This document shows positions 15,582-24,607 of a stretch of 49,866 nucleotides of DNA, in pieces; the first letter of the stretch is position 1; each line of letters begins with the position of its first letter. A program made the position numbers and the translations under genes. The stretch comes from Anthropogastromicrobium sp963626545 (GTDB lineage: Bacteria; Bacillota; Clostridia; Lachnospirales; Lachnospiraceae), in assembly GCA_963626545.1 (NCBI GenBank), contig CAVFYJ010000009.1:1-49866 (forward strand). Reading direction: 5' to 3'. The notes beneath the pieces are model-generated. The model did no database searches, had not been told where the DNA came from, and worked only from the letters and a program-made list of their open reading frames with translations.

Positions 15582-17728
15582 TGTGTTACATCCTTATCCT
15601 TTCTTCTGTTTCGCATCTTCTCAATTCGCTCCAGCACAATCTTCGGCGGATCAATCTTCGGTGCGTCCGGATGCAGCAGCCAGGTTGCCGCATAGTGTGT
15701 ATCACTGATCCTATACATTGGCGGCTGTTCCTCAAAATCAATCTCCAGTGCATACTTGTTTCGATCAGCAAATGCATCACCCTTCGGCGGATAGATCATA
15801 TTCGGAGGCGTTCCAGGGATGGACTCTAACTTTTCCTTCGTATCCAGATCCGGAACGGAAGATAAAAGCGCCCAAGTATACGGATGCGCCGGGCTGTAGA
15901 AAATATCCCTTGCGGTACCAGTCTCGACAATCTTTCCTGCATACATAACGGCTACGCGGTCTGCCATGTTGGCAACAACGCCGAGGTCATGTGTGATGAA
16001 GATAACGGACAGGTTACGCTCCTTCTTTAAGTTATTGATCAGCTCCAAAATCTGTGCCTGAATCGTAACGTCAAGTGCGGTGGTCGGCTCATCACAGATC
16101 AAAATATCTGGATTTGCGGTCAGTGCAATCGCGATAACGATACGCTGTCTCATACCACCAGAAAACTCAAACGGATACTGACTGAAACGGCGGCGAGGCT
16201 CATCAATACCAACGCTTTCCATCAGCTTGATGGCGCGCTCCTTTGCCATTTCCTTTGTTACCTTATAGACAGACTGAGATGCACACTCCTTTAAATAATC
16301 CACAATCTCAACTGTCCTTGCTGCATAATCTACCGTCTTATTCTCGGCAATCTGTGCCTCAAAATGTGCGATCTGCTCCTCGACTATGTCGGAAAGATCC
16401 TTCTTTGCCGCATCGAGATCGACAAGGCTCATCGGGATTACCTGCCAATCTGGTGTCTTTCCCTTTGCTACCTTTCTCTCATACTTTGCAGTCTGAGCGG
16501 CAAAGCGTGCCTTTTCCTTCTCGTTCTTTCCAATGCCGTCAAAGTACATGTTGACGGCATAGTCGATACTCGTTCCAAAGGTATGAGTCAGACCATCCTT
16601 TGTAACCTCAAGTGGATCCAGACACTTTGCGACAGCAGCCTTCATGCGTCCACATGCATCCTGCACACTCTTCTTTTCAAGTGTTCCCTGTACGTGTGGA
16701 AACTCCGCCTTTAATACACTGACTGCTTCACTTCTGTGCTTATCGGTTTCGGAAGCACTGTTTCGTACTGCCTTCTCGCACTTTGCAAGAAATGCCTTCA
16801 TGAAATCATCATCGAGCTTCTTTCTTGTCATCGCGTTAAGCTTGTCTACTGGCATATCCGGAATCTTGTCTTCCACAAATGTCATGTAGTAGCCAAGTGT
16901 GAAGGTATTCGGAACCGGACGCTCGCTTGCGGTCTTCATGATCGCCTGCAGCTTTTCAATCGGCTCATAGAATTCCTTGCAGGACTGCTTCGGCTTCCAT
17001 GCTGACATTAGACTGCTTAACTTCTGTGCATAAGACTTCGCCTCATCGGCAGCCTTTCCAGCTACCACAAACGGGCTGCATGCACCCTCTGCTGCATGGA
17101 CTAACTCACCGATCTCATCCTTCACGTCAAACTCGGTGTTGGTGCGAATGCGAAGAAGCACGTTGTCTGCTGCGGATACAAACTCCTGTGCATAGGAAAG
17201 TGCAGCGGTATACTGACTCTCTAACTCACAGTGCTTTAACTCAAATTTCTTGAATTTCTCAATGTCTTCCTTTGCAGATGCTTCTCCGCTCTTTGCGAGC
17301 TGGTCGGTCAGCGATGCAAACATCGTATCCATCGCTGCTTTTCCCTCTCTTCTTGCTGCCTTATTCTTTAACAGCATCGCCTCTGTCAGCTGATTTCCGA
17401 CACGCATGATCGGGTTTAAGCTAGACAGCGGATCCTGAAATACCATCGCAATCTTATCACCACGGATACGATGGAACTCATCCTCGCTGATCTTCATCAG
17501 ATCCTTGCCGTCGTAGAGAATCTTTCCACCCTCTACGATTGCATTTCCAGCAAGAATACCCATGATCGCACGGCTAGTTACGGATTTTCCAGAACCAGAC
17601 TCACCAACAATGGCGAGTGTTTCTCCCTTATATAAATCAAAACTGATATCCCGAACAGCCTGAAGCTTTCCGCTGGCGGTTCTAAAGGATATCTTTAAAT
17701 CTCTGACGCTTAATTTCTTCTCTGCCAT
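15578..17728 (-). CDS. oppD: Oligopeptide ABC transporter ATP-binding protein OppD, with ~365-residue insertion
   Basis: A 716-residue ATPase, about twice the usual size. Walker A GESGSGKS is at 42-49 and the Q-loop FQDP at 97-100. After GNQLTEAMLL (~120) an extra segment runs to ~487, where the family sequence resumes as KERAIKLMESVGI. The signature FSGGMRQR is at 522-529 and Walker B LICDEPTTALD at 543-553. The C-terminal HPYTWALLSSVPDLD region is present. The insertion is mostly predicted helix, rich in Lys, Glu and Ala, with several cysteines, and no known domain is recognised in it. It is in frame with intact motifs on both sides. The start shares a base with the oppC stop (TAATG). Confidence 0.92.
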   Translation of the reverse strand: MAEKKLSVRDLKISFRTASGKLQAVRDISFDLYKGETLAIVGESGSGKSVTSRAIMGILAGNAIVEGGKILYDGKDLMKISEDEFHRIRGDKIAMVFQDPLSSLNPIMRVGNQLTEAMLLKNKAARREGKAAMDTMFASLTDQLAKSGEASAKEDIEKFKKFELKHCELESQYTAALSYAQEFVSAADNVLLRIRTNTEFDVKDEIGELVHAAEGACSPFVVAGKAADEAKSYAQKLSSLMSAWKPKQSCKEFYEPIEKLQAIMKTASERPVPNTFTLGYYMTFVEDKIPDMPVDKLNAMTRKKLDDDFMKAFLAKCEKAVRNSASETDKHRSEAVSVLKAEFPHVQGTLEKKSVQDACGRMKAAVAKCLDPLEVTKDGLTHTFGTSIDYAVNMYFDGIGKNEKEKARFAAQTAKYERKVAKGKTPDWQVIPMSLVDLDAAKKDLSDIVEEQIAHFEAQIAENKTVDYAARTVEIVDYLKECASQSVYKVTKEMAKERAIKLMESVGIDEPRRRFSQYPFEFSGGMRQRIVIAIALTANPDILICDEPTTALDVTIQAQILELINNLKKERNLSVIFITHDLGVVANMADRVAVMYAGKIVETGTARDIFYSPAHPYTWALLSSVPDLDTKEKLESIPGTPPNMIYPPKGDAFADRNKYALEIDFEEQPPMYRISDTHYAATWLLHPDAPKIDPPKIVLERIEKMRNRRKDKDVTQ

Positions 17729-19269
17729 TATTCATCAGCTCCTCTCAACGACGGGTTGAACGCATCTCTAAGTCCATTTCCAAACAGGTTAAAGGAAATC
17801 TCAAGAAGTGAGATAAACAGCGCCGGAAACAGAATAATATGCGGATAAGTGGACAGGTAGGTCTGACCGTCGGAAAGCATGGTACCGATGGAGATCATGC
17901 CGCTTGTCTGAAGATTGATAATACCCAGATAAGAGAGCAGTGACTCACTAAAGATAACGTTCGGAATGATCAGGATTGTACCTGTGATGATGGTACCAAG
18001 GGAGTTTGGAAGTACGTGGCGGAAGATCAGACGCTTGTCGTTTGCGCCAAGCGTACGTGCTGCCAATACATACTCGGAACCCTTGAAACGATAAAACTGG
18101 GTACGAACACGGCTCGCAATGCCGATCCATCCGGTCAGGACGAATGCGAACAACAGAGAACCAAGCGCACCGACCTTATTTGCTAAATGCAGCTGGAACA
18201 GTGTTGCAACTACGATAAACGGCACGGATGCCAGAATATCGGAGATACGCTCCAAAATTAAGTCGACGGCACCGCCGTAGAATCCCTCAATAGAACCGTA
18301 GATAATACCAATGATAAAGTTCAAAATGGAAACGGAAATTGCAAGCAGGAAGGAAAGACGCGCACCGGATGCCAGACACGCAAAGATATCCTGTCCATGC
18401 TGATTGGTTCCAAACAGATGATGCGCATAAAATCCGTTGTTGTACTTGTAGTATTCCTTGTACAGAACACGAACCTTATAACCTGACTGGTTCTTGGCTG
18501 CGTACACATACCAGGTAGAACCATCCTCACCGCCGTTATCGGACTCCAGCTTTAAGCTGTCGTACTTTGCAGCGTTTTCCTTTTCACTTGTCTTGTATGC
18601 CGGTGTGTAAATCGGATTTCCATCCTCATCATGCTCCTTTGTCTCACCTGCACTAGACGGTGTCTTATCCTTTAACTCATACCACAGATTCGCACCGCTT
18701 CCAACTGCTACGTATGAAGTCTTATAGTTTTCTGGAAGTGGATAGATAACCTGAATTCCAGTCTCATTCTGGTACTGCTGAAGATTCTGGTACTGCTCCT
18801 CACTTAAATCGGCGTAGACAAAGCCCACCTGATCGTAGCTGTCTACCTTTAATTTGTAGGTGACACGACCCGTTGACTCGTCTACAGTTTTGCTGATCAC
18901 CTTCTTGATCGGGGACTCACCCGTCTCAACGGCGATGGACTGGTAATAATCGTATCCGGCCTGTGTCTCGGTTCTTGTCGAGCATCCATCCCAGCCAAGC
19001 CAGGAAAACAGCGTGCTCTTTGGAAGAACCATCTTATAATAACCATCGCGGAAACTTACATCATAATTGGAAATCGCCGGAACGATCATCGCAAATAAAA
19101 ACAAAACCAGAATGATCCAAGCTGCGATTACAGAAGACTTATTCTTGCAAAAGCGGCGGAATGCATCGCGGAAATAACCGACCGGCTTTGTCTCAAGCTT
19201 TTTATCATGAATCCGGCCGTCACGCTTCGCAAGCTGAAGCTTTTCAACCGGTATTTTTTTCTCTTCCAT
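17728..19269 (-). CDS. oppC: Oligopeptide ABC transporter permease OppC, with large extracytoplasmic insertion
   Basis: A 513-residue permease, against a usual ~300. A cytoplasmic N-terminus leads into TM1 at about 46-66. A ~200-residue hydrophilic segment follows (about 77-279), rich in Tyr, Asp, Glu and Ser, which should face outside. The usual OppC sequence then resumes with HHLFGTNQHGQDIFACLASG, the membrane core and the EAA loop ARTLGANDKRLIFRHVLPNS. The ATG at 19269 is chosen over a GTG at 19278, because GAGGTG 6 bases upstream is the ribosome site and includes that GTG. No match for the inserted segment is recognised. Confidence 0.9.
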   Translation of the reverse strand: MEEKKIPVEKLQLAKRDGRIHDKKLETKPVGYFRDAFRRFCKNKSSVIAAWIILVLFLFAMIVPAISNYDVSFRDGYYKMVLPKSTLFSWLGWDGCSTRTETQAGYDYYQSIAVETGESPIKKVISKTVDESTGRVTYKLKVDSYDQVGFVYADLSEEQYQNLQQYQNETGIQVIYPLPENYKTSYVAVGSGANLWYELKDKTPSSAGETKEHDEDGNPIYTPAYKTSEKENAAKYDSLKLESDNGGEDGSTWYVYAAKNQSGYKVRVLYKEYYKYNNGFYAHHLFGTNQHGQDIFACLASGARLSFLLAISVSILNFIIGIIYGSIEGFYGGAVDLILERISDILASVPFIVVATLFQLHLANKVGALGSLLFAFVLTGWIGIASRVRTQFYRFKGSEYVLAARTLGANDKRLIFRHVLPNSLGTIITGTILIIPNVIFSESLLSYLGIINLQTSGMISIGTMLSDGQTYLSTYPHIILFPALFISLLEISFNLFGNGLRDAFNPSLRGADE

Positions 19270-19274
19270 TTCTA

Positions 19275-20231
19275 TCACCTCTCTCCCATCTTGATACGCG
19301 GGTCAATGAAGCCGTAGCTAAGGTCTGTTACAAGACCGCCTACCAGACCGATCAACGTATAGAACATCGTCAGCGCCATAAAGAAATTGTAATCGCGCAC
19401 ATAGATTGAGTTGACATAAAGATTTCCGATTCCCGGTACAGAGAAGATCTTCTCGATAACGAGGGAACCATACAGGATACCGATAAATTCACCAAGAATC
19501 ATTGGAAGAATCGGCACCATCGCATTTCTCATTGCATGTCTGACAACTGCCTGTCTTCTTGTCAGCCCCTTTGTTCTTGCAAGCAGCAGATACTCACCAG
19601 TCAGAACCTCTGCCAGCTCGGCACGTGTAAATCTCGTCAGGCTGGCAATCGTTCCAAACGCCAGAGAGATGACCGTCGGCATCATCGAACAAAACATCGT
19701 CCAGCTAAAGAAGCTTGCCTGATCCTGTGACGCAACGGTCAGAGAGAACCAGCCAGTCTTAAAGCATAAGAAATACTGTACAACGAATGCATACACGTAA
19801 GACGGTACAGAAATTAATAACATAACAACAGTAGAAATAACATGATCCTGCCACTTATTCTTCTTTAAAGCGGCGAAGATACCAAGTGCAATTCCGACCG
19901 GAACAGCTACAATAATGGAATATAAGTTTACAATTACCGTGTATGGGATCTTCTGCAGGACAATCTTTGATACTTCCTGTCCAGAGTAGAGCTGCTCGCC
20001 CAGACCAAAATCTCCGTAAAAAAGAATGTGTTTCCAGAACAGCATGTACTGCACCAAGATCGGCTTATTGTAGCCCATTGCCTCACGACGCGCAAGAATC
20101 AGCTCGACGTCACGTCCCTGTTCCTTAACAGCCGGCAGCGGCAGCAGCTTGATCAGGATAAAACACATTGTTGTGATGATAAAGAATGTCATAATCATCA
20201 GTAAAATTCTCTTAACAACGTACTTTCCCAT
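19275..20231 (-). CDS. oppB: Oligopeptide ABC transporter permease OppB
   Basis: A 318-residue membrane subunit of normal length. It begins MGKYVVKRILLMIMTFFIITT with the standard first transmembrane helix. The EAA loop is RTKGLTRRQAVVRHAMRNAMVPILP (about 208-232), and EKIFSVPGIGNLYVNSI follows. It pairs with OppC to form the channel. The gene ends 5 bases before the oppC ATG and starts 180 bases after oppA, with an intercistronic hairpin in that gap. Confidence 0.95.
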   Translation of the reverse strand: MGKYVVKRILLMIMTFFIITTMCFILIKLLPLPAVKEQGRDVELILARREAMGYNKPILVQYMLFWKHILFYGDFGLGEQLYSGQEVSKIVLQKIPYTVIVNLYSIIVAVPVGIALGIFAALKKNKWQDHVISTVVMLLISVPSYVYAFVVQYFLCFKTGWFSLTVASQDQASFFSWTMFCSMMPTVISLAFGTIASLTRFTRAELAEVLTGEYLLLARTKGLTRRQAVVRHAMRNAMVPILPMILGEFIGILYGSLVIEKIFSVPGIGNLYVNSIYVRDYNFFMALTMFYTLIGLVGGLVTDLSYGFIDPRIKMGER

Positions 20232-20340
20232 ATTTTTTCCTTCCTAAACGAAAACTTTTCAGAACGATTCAAAACCACATTCACCAAAAGCAACTTTATA
20301 GGTTTCTGGCTTCTGAATTGTTCCATATTCTGTCAAAACT

Positions 20341-20369
20341 GCGGCAGGCAACCGATGGCTGCCTGCCGC
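20341..20369 (-). terminator. Strong intercistronic hairpin between oppA and oppB
   Basis: GCGGCAGGCA and TGCCTGCCGC form a perfect 10-base stem with a 9-base loop. Only AGTTTTG follows on the minus strand, so it is more likely a partial terminator or mRNA-end protector that allows more receptor than permease. Confidence 0.6.
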
Positions 20370-20411
20370 CAGATACGCTTTATTGAAAATTCGATAGCGA
20401 TTTAGAATCAA

Positions 20412-22910
20412 TTAATAGGTCAGAGAACCCTTAACAGCTTCCCACTCGGTATCATCATAATCAAAGGTATAGTATTCAATACCACCAAACTCTACCAGAT
20501 CAATATACTGATCAACAGCATAATCACCCTTCTGAGAAACTAAAGAACCGCTGTTTCTGTAATACAGAGGTGTAGTGGTATAGTAGGAAAGGAATGCATA
20601 CTCAAGCTTTCCAAAGATCTCTGCCTCGGTGTCATAGCTGTAATCTGCGAATGCATCCAGTGTTACAGAACCATCATCAGAAGTCAGAACGGTATTGATA
20701 TCGCCATCTGCCCACAGTGCCCATGTCTGAAGCGGCTGAGTGAAGGTAGCACCATCAACATCGATTACAACGTTGATTGCGCTGGTATCAAAGCCATACT
20801 CCATCTGCTGTCCGCTTCCGTCAGAAGCATCACAGTAGCACTCATACAGAACGGTCCATGGAGAATAAGTTGCACCACCCCATGTAGTGAAGATCATATC
20901 TGCTCCACCAGAGTAGTTGGTCTCATAGTAGTCCGCATCAACAACCATCTTCATAGAAACCTTGCCCTCAAAGCCAGTTCCCTCGCAAGCAGCCTCTAAG
21001 CAGCTATTTAAGTAGTTGAACATCTGAACATAAACATCATCAGACTGATATACGCGAAGCTCGATCTCTACGTTGGACTCGCCATCATACAGACCATCAG
21101 CAACACACTCATCGTATGCCTGCTGCATTACAGACTGTGCATAGGAGATATCGTATCCGGTGATTGCCTCGTAAGCCTCATCCAGATCCTCATAATCGCC
21201 ATCCTCACCCCATGTCATGCCGTACAGGTTACACAGAGCTTCCTTTGCACCATCGCTGTCACGATAGGTAGCGCCGGTGTATGGATCGTATACATACAGG
21301 TTGTTTAACATACCAAAACCAGCAGAACCAGCGGAGGTATAAGCTGCTGCGAAGGTGTTACGGTCGATCGCATAGGAGAATGCCTTTCTGAAGTTCAGGT
21401 TGGTTAAGATCTGAGTTCCTCTCTCGGTAGTCTTTGCCAGATCGGTGTTGAAGGTCAGCTTTGTGGTGTAAGACTGTGGAGTGTAACGGATGTAATCACT
21501 AGAACCATATGTGGACATATCAGATGCAACAAGGCTGACATTGTCAAGCTCGCCATTTAAGAATGCCAGAAGTGCGGTGGACTGCTCTGCGATAACCTGG
21601 CAGGAGATGTTGTCTGCCTGATACATTCCAGTGTGCTTTCCATCCTTGTAACCAAACCAGTTGTCGTTTCTGGTGAAGGTGATCTGCTTATCCAGCTCGA
21701 AGTAATCCAGTCTGTACGGACCATAGGACATGGTGGTCTCTGCGGAGGTACCATAGTTGGTGGTGATGTTTACGATATCATCAGAATCAGCGTCTACCTG
21801 ATCACCGTTGGAGTTGAAGTAAGTCTTGCAGGACTCCCACAGATCCTCATATACCAGGTAAGTAGAGCTTAAGTTGTACGGTACATAGTAGTCTGGAGAA
21901 GATACCGGGCTTGTGGTAACGAATACGATCTCGTAATCGCCGGTCTTGAAGATACCTACGTTATCAAAGCTGTAATCAGACTCGTAAGCCTGCATTGTTC
22001 CAACATAATCAGCTGCATTATCTGCATATGCGCAGCCTGGCGCTAAATAGGTCTCATACAGATACTTACCAGATACATAAGCCTCGTCTGCGTTCTCATC
22101 CTCAACAGCCTCATCACGGATTGGGGTCTCATCGGTAATGGATACGTACTGGGAACCGTCCTCTGCTGTTACGTTCCAGAAGGAAGTTACATCAACATAC
22201 AGCTGGGACTCGTCGCCGCCGTTTGCCAGATAATCCTCAACGGTCTCGCCTAATGCGTTGAAAGAGGTTCTGCCCTGGTAAACGTAATTCTTTGCGCCGT
22301 AGATCTGGAAATCACCAGCGTACAGAGAATCGGCACGTCTGTTTAACATGATCGGGTCTAACAGCTGCTGATAGGAATAGATGTAGCTGTCTGCATTGAT
22401 CGGAGTTCCATCTTCCCAGCAAGCATCTGGATTTAAGGTAATCTTCCATGCCTTTGCAGTGTCACCCTCTTCGATGCCGTAAGAACCTACGTACTCAGAA
22501 GTAACATCAACTGGAAGCTCAGATGCAAGATCGCATCCAATAGCCCATCCGTCCTTGGTATCATTCAGGTAGAAATTGTAGAATCCACTGGTGATCTTGG
22601 ATACAACATAACTGTCATCCGCTGTTTCCCAGTTTACAGTACCCCACTTCATGTTGGTGGTACCTGCAATGTAATCGTTGTAGGTATATACCTTCTCATC
22701 GGTATAATCCTTGCCTTCTTCACCCTTGTAAAGGTTGTAGTTTAACTCTCCTGCTCCATCTTCGCCTTCCTGAGTGGTAACAGAACCTGCATAGACGGTG
22801 TTGCCGTCGGTTGTGTATTGCTGATCTTCTGTCTCATCTGCCCAGCTCATAGAACCCATAGCGAGTACCATAGCTGCAGTCAGAGCGACACTTAAAGGTC
22901 TTCTCGTCAT
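20412..22910 (-). CDS. oppA: Oligopeptide ABC transporter substrate-binding protein (large, no lipobox)
   Basis: An 832-residue SBP_bac_5 receptor, longer than the usual 540-600. The signal region is MTRRPLSVALTAAMVLAMG followed by SMSWADE; it fits a signal peptidase I site and has no lipobox cysteine, unusual for a Gram-positive binding protein. Family segments include WKITLNPDACWEDGTPINADSY, GPYRLDYFE, FTRNDNWFGY and LNFRKAFSYAIDRNTFAAAY. The protein is very acidic and rich in Tyr, Asp and Ser. The ATG at 22910 has AGGAGG 12 bases upstream; an earlier ATG gives no signal peptide. It is the first gene of the opp operon. Confidence 0.88.
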   Translation of the reverse strand: MTRRPLSVALTAAMVLAMGSMSWADETEDQQYTTDGNTVYAGSVTTQEGEDGAGELNYNLYKGEEGKDYTDEKVYTYNDYIAGTTNMKWGTVNWETADDSYVVSKITSGFYNFYLNDTKDGWAIGCDLASELPVDVTSEYVGSYGIEEGDTAKAWKITLNPDACWEDGTPINADSYIYSYQQLLDPIMLNRRADSLYAGDFQIYGAKNYVYQGRTSFNALGETVEDYLANGGDESQLYVDVTSFWNVTAEDGSQYVSITDETPIRDEAVEDENADEAYVSGKYLYETYLAPGCAYADNAADYVGTMQAYESDYSFDNVGIFKTGDYEIVFVTTSPVSSPDYYVPYNLSSTYLVYEDLWESCKTYFNSNGDQVDADSDDIVNITTNYGTSAETTMSYGPYRLDYFELDKQITFTRNDNWFGYKDGKHTGMYQADNISCQVIAEQSTALLAFLNGELDNVSLVASDMSTYGSSDYIRYTPQSYTTKLTFNTDLAKTTERGTQILTNLNFRKAFSYAIDRNTFAAAYTSAGSAGFGMLNNLYVYDPYTGATYRDSDGAKEALCNLYGMTWGEDGDYEDLDEAYEAITGYDISYAQSVMQQAYDECVADGLYDGESNVEIELRVYQSDDVYVQMFNYLNSCLEAACEGTGFEGKVSMKMVVDADYYETNYSGGADMIFTTWGGATYSPWTVLYECYCDASDGSGQQMEYGFDTSAINVVIDVDGATFTQPLQTWALWADGDINTVLTSDDGSVTLDAFADYSYDTEAEIFGKLEYAFLSYYTTTPLYYRNSGSLVSQKGDYAVDQYIDLVEFGGIEYYTFDYDDTEWEAVKGSLTY

Positions 22911-22998
22911 CTTTGTTTCATTCCTCCTTTTACTGATGCGAAGCATTAATGTGCAAAAGGTACATGCCCCTAGCTTTTCAAGCCTCGTATTAAATTTT

Positions 22999-23027
22999 AT
23001 ATTACTGGATACCCAAACTTTTGTCAA
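22999..23027 (-). promoter_or_regulatory. Promoter of the opp operon
   Basis: Minus-strand TTGACA (23022-23027) and TAATAT (22999-23004) are 17 bases apart, followed by an ~80-base leader to oppA. Confidence 0.8.
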
Positions 23028-23090
23028 TGTTTTTATTGGTTTTTGCCAATATATAAGCCAGTTTTTGAGCGATTATTTCCATGTTTTTCC

Positions 23091-23140
23091 ATGAGGGCGG
23101 CTCGACGATTGTTTTGTCGGCGCCCCTTTCGTTTACGATC
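23091..23140 (-). repeat. Dispersed intergenic repeat, partial copy (C)
   Basis: Read on the minus strand, GCGCCGACAAAACAATCGTCGA followed by GCCGCC is the conserved core of copies A and B; the flanking GTTCACGG arms are lost. It starts 2 bases after the azlD stop and precedes the opp promoter. Confidence 0.65.
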
Positions 23141-23141
23141 C

Positions 23142-23447
23142 TCAAATCAACATCTCCGCCGCAAATACAATCACACAGCAGATCACCGCCACGAGAAACA
23201 TGCTGACACCCTTTCTCGCGGCAACAATTCCGGCCACGAGTGCCAAGATTCCAGCGATCGGAACAGCCGTGGTCTCGATGATTGCCGGAAAGGTCATAAC
23301 CGACAGCGTTACATACGGCACATAAAATAAGAATGACTTTAAAAATGGATTTTCAATTTTCTTTCGGATCAGTGTCAGCGGCACCGCGCGCACGGCAAAG
23401 GATACAAGCGCAGACACCAGGATGTACAGATAAATATTATGCTGCAT
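23142..23447 (-). CDS. azlD: AzlD-type branched-chain amino acid exporter, small subunit
   Basis: A 101-residue membrane protein with about four transmembrane helices. It begins with IYLYILVSALVSFAVRAVP and includes FYVPYVTLSVMTFPAI, as in the AzlD/BrnE family. It overlaps the azlC end by 11 bases, and the two subunits are expected to act together. The LTLIRKKIENPF loop after helix one is typical. The substrate is branched-chain amino acids or analogues, from family knowledge. Confidence 0.88.
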   Translation of the reverse strand: MQHNIYLYILVSALVSFAVRAVPLTLIRKKIENPFLKSFLFYVPYVTLSVMTFPAIIETTAVPIAGILALVAGIVAARKGVSMFLVAVICCVIVFAAEMLI

Positions 23448-24171
23448 CGTTTTTATTTTCTCCTTCCTGCGTTTCGTCCTTCACTGGAAACAGCACGGCG
23501 GCAGCTCCTGCGATTACGATAGTTAAAATGATGGTTCGCATACTAGAAGACCATTTTGCGGTGATCGGCAGCCAATTCAATAAGCCACTTAACGCAAAGC
23601 TGATCACGACAACGCCGCCTAAGATTTTGTTTTTCTTTGTCGGCGGAATGACGATCGCCAAAAACATGCCATACAGTGCGACACTAAGCGCACTGACAGC
23701 AGAAGCCGGCAGGATATTTCCCGCGACGATTCCGATCGCCGTGGCGGATGACCATGCCGGCAGTGCGAGCGCCATTGCTCCATATGTATAGAAGGGATTC
23801 ACATTTCCAGGTCTTACGATGGAGATTCCAAAGATCTCGTCGGTGATGCCAAAGCCCACTACGATGCGGTGAATGAGCGGTGCATCCGGTGCAAAACGTT
23901 GGCTTAACGCGCAGCTCATCAAAAGATATCTTGCGTTTGTAATGAGGATGACAAGCGCCATCTCGATATAGGGCGCTCCTGCCTCGATAACGGTAAATTC
24001 TGCATACTCGCCTGCTGACGCATGGTTGAGCATACTTGATAAAAACCCCTGAAATGGGGTCAGTCCTGCTTTTCTTGCCATAATTCCTAGTGAAAATGCA
24101 ACTGCAAAATAGGCAAGCGCAATGGGGATGCTGTCATACATCCCCTTGCTGAATGCTTTTTTGTTACTCAT
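23437..24171 (-). CDS. azlC: AzlC-type branched-chain amino acid exporter, large subunit
   Basis: A 244-residue membrane protein of the AzlC/BrnF family. It begins with IPIALAYFAVAFSLGIMARKAGLTPFQGFLSSMLNHASAGEY-type segments and has ARYLLMSCALSQRF and VGFGITDEIF, typical of this group. About seven transmembrane segments are apparent. No good ribosome site precedes the ATG, which lies 8 bases after the stop of a decayed GH43 reading frame. Its transcript probably begins at the promoter of that pseudogene (24481-24509). Confidence 0.9.
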   Translation of the reverse strand: MSNKKAFSKGMYDSIPIALAYFAVAFSLGIMARKAGLTPFQGFLSSMLNHASAGEYAEFTVIEAGAPYIEMALVILITNARYLLMSCALSQRFAPDAPLIHRIVVGFGITDEIFGISIVRPGNVNPFYTYGAMALALPAWSSATAIGIVAGNILPASAVSALSVALYGMFLAIVIPPTKKNKILGGVVVISFALSGLLNWLPITAKWSSSMRTIILTIVIAGAAAVLFPVKDETQEGENKNDAA

Positions 24172-24179
24172 TGTACTGC

Positions 24180-24460
24180 TTACTGCCAGCCCTTATCCGA
24201 CCAGTCATGGTCCTTAATGCGCTGATACTCCTCCATGGAAATTTTCAAAATAGTTCCGTGCTTGAAGCCATACGGGAACGAAAATGCGGCGTCACTTCTA
24301 ACGAATGCTCCGCTTGCAAGGCTGTCTGCAACAAATGGCACATAGCCCTGACCTCCTCCCAGTGAAAGCCGTCCTTACTCAAGCCAAAATAAACCTGCTC
24401 GCCGTCCGGAGTGGTCTTTTCTCTGAAATGTACAAATAAATATGCCTGCATCTTTTTCAT
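24180..24460 (-). pseudogene. GH43-type glycosidase remnant with internal deletion
   Basis: The first 38 codons from the ATG at 24460 (AAGGAGG just upstream) encode MKKMQAYLFVHFREKTTPDG and then VYFGLSKDGFHWEEV, the start of a GH43-like arabinosidase/xylosidase. In a second frame the sequence resumes as GYVPFVADSLASG, then FSFPYGFKHGTILKISMEEY and KDHDWSDKGWQ before TAA at 24180-24182, matching the C-terminus of the same family. The ~200-300 central residues and one frame are missing, so the gene is dead. Its promoter and ribosome site survive. The family call is from recalled similarity at both ends. Confidence 0.7.
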
Positions 24461-24480
24461 TTCCTCCTTGTTTTTCTCCT

Positions 24481-24509
24481 ATCATAGCACAGCAAAAATG
24501 GAAAAACAA
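24481..24509 (-). promoter_or_regulatory. Promoter of the GH43 remnant, probably now driving azlCD
   Basis: Minus-strand TTGTTT (24504-24509) and TATGAT (24481-24486) are 17 bases apart, 20 bases before the GH43 start codon. No other promoter is evident before azlC. Confidence 0.5.
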
Positions 24510-24514
24510 TGATG

Positions 24515-24556
24515 AAAAAACTCCCCCGTGGCTTATTGAAAAGTCATGAGGGAGTG
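24515..24556 (-). terminator. Intrinsic terminator of bioY
   Basis: On the minus strand ACTCCC(T)CATG pairs with the CAC(G)GGGGAGT arm and is followed by TTTTTT. It ends the bioB-bioY transcript just before the GH43 promoter. Confidence 0.8.
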
Positions 24557-24607
24557 TAATTCACTATTTTTATTTTTTCTATTTTTTAATTATGTCAATT
24601 CTACTGG

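Noticed and set aside
24245..24460. 71-residue frame as a complete small gene
   Set aside because: Only the first 38 residues look like a protein family; the rest is an out-of-frame reading of the GH43 C-terminus.
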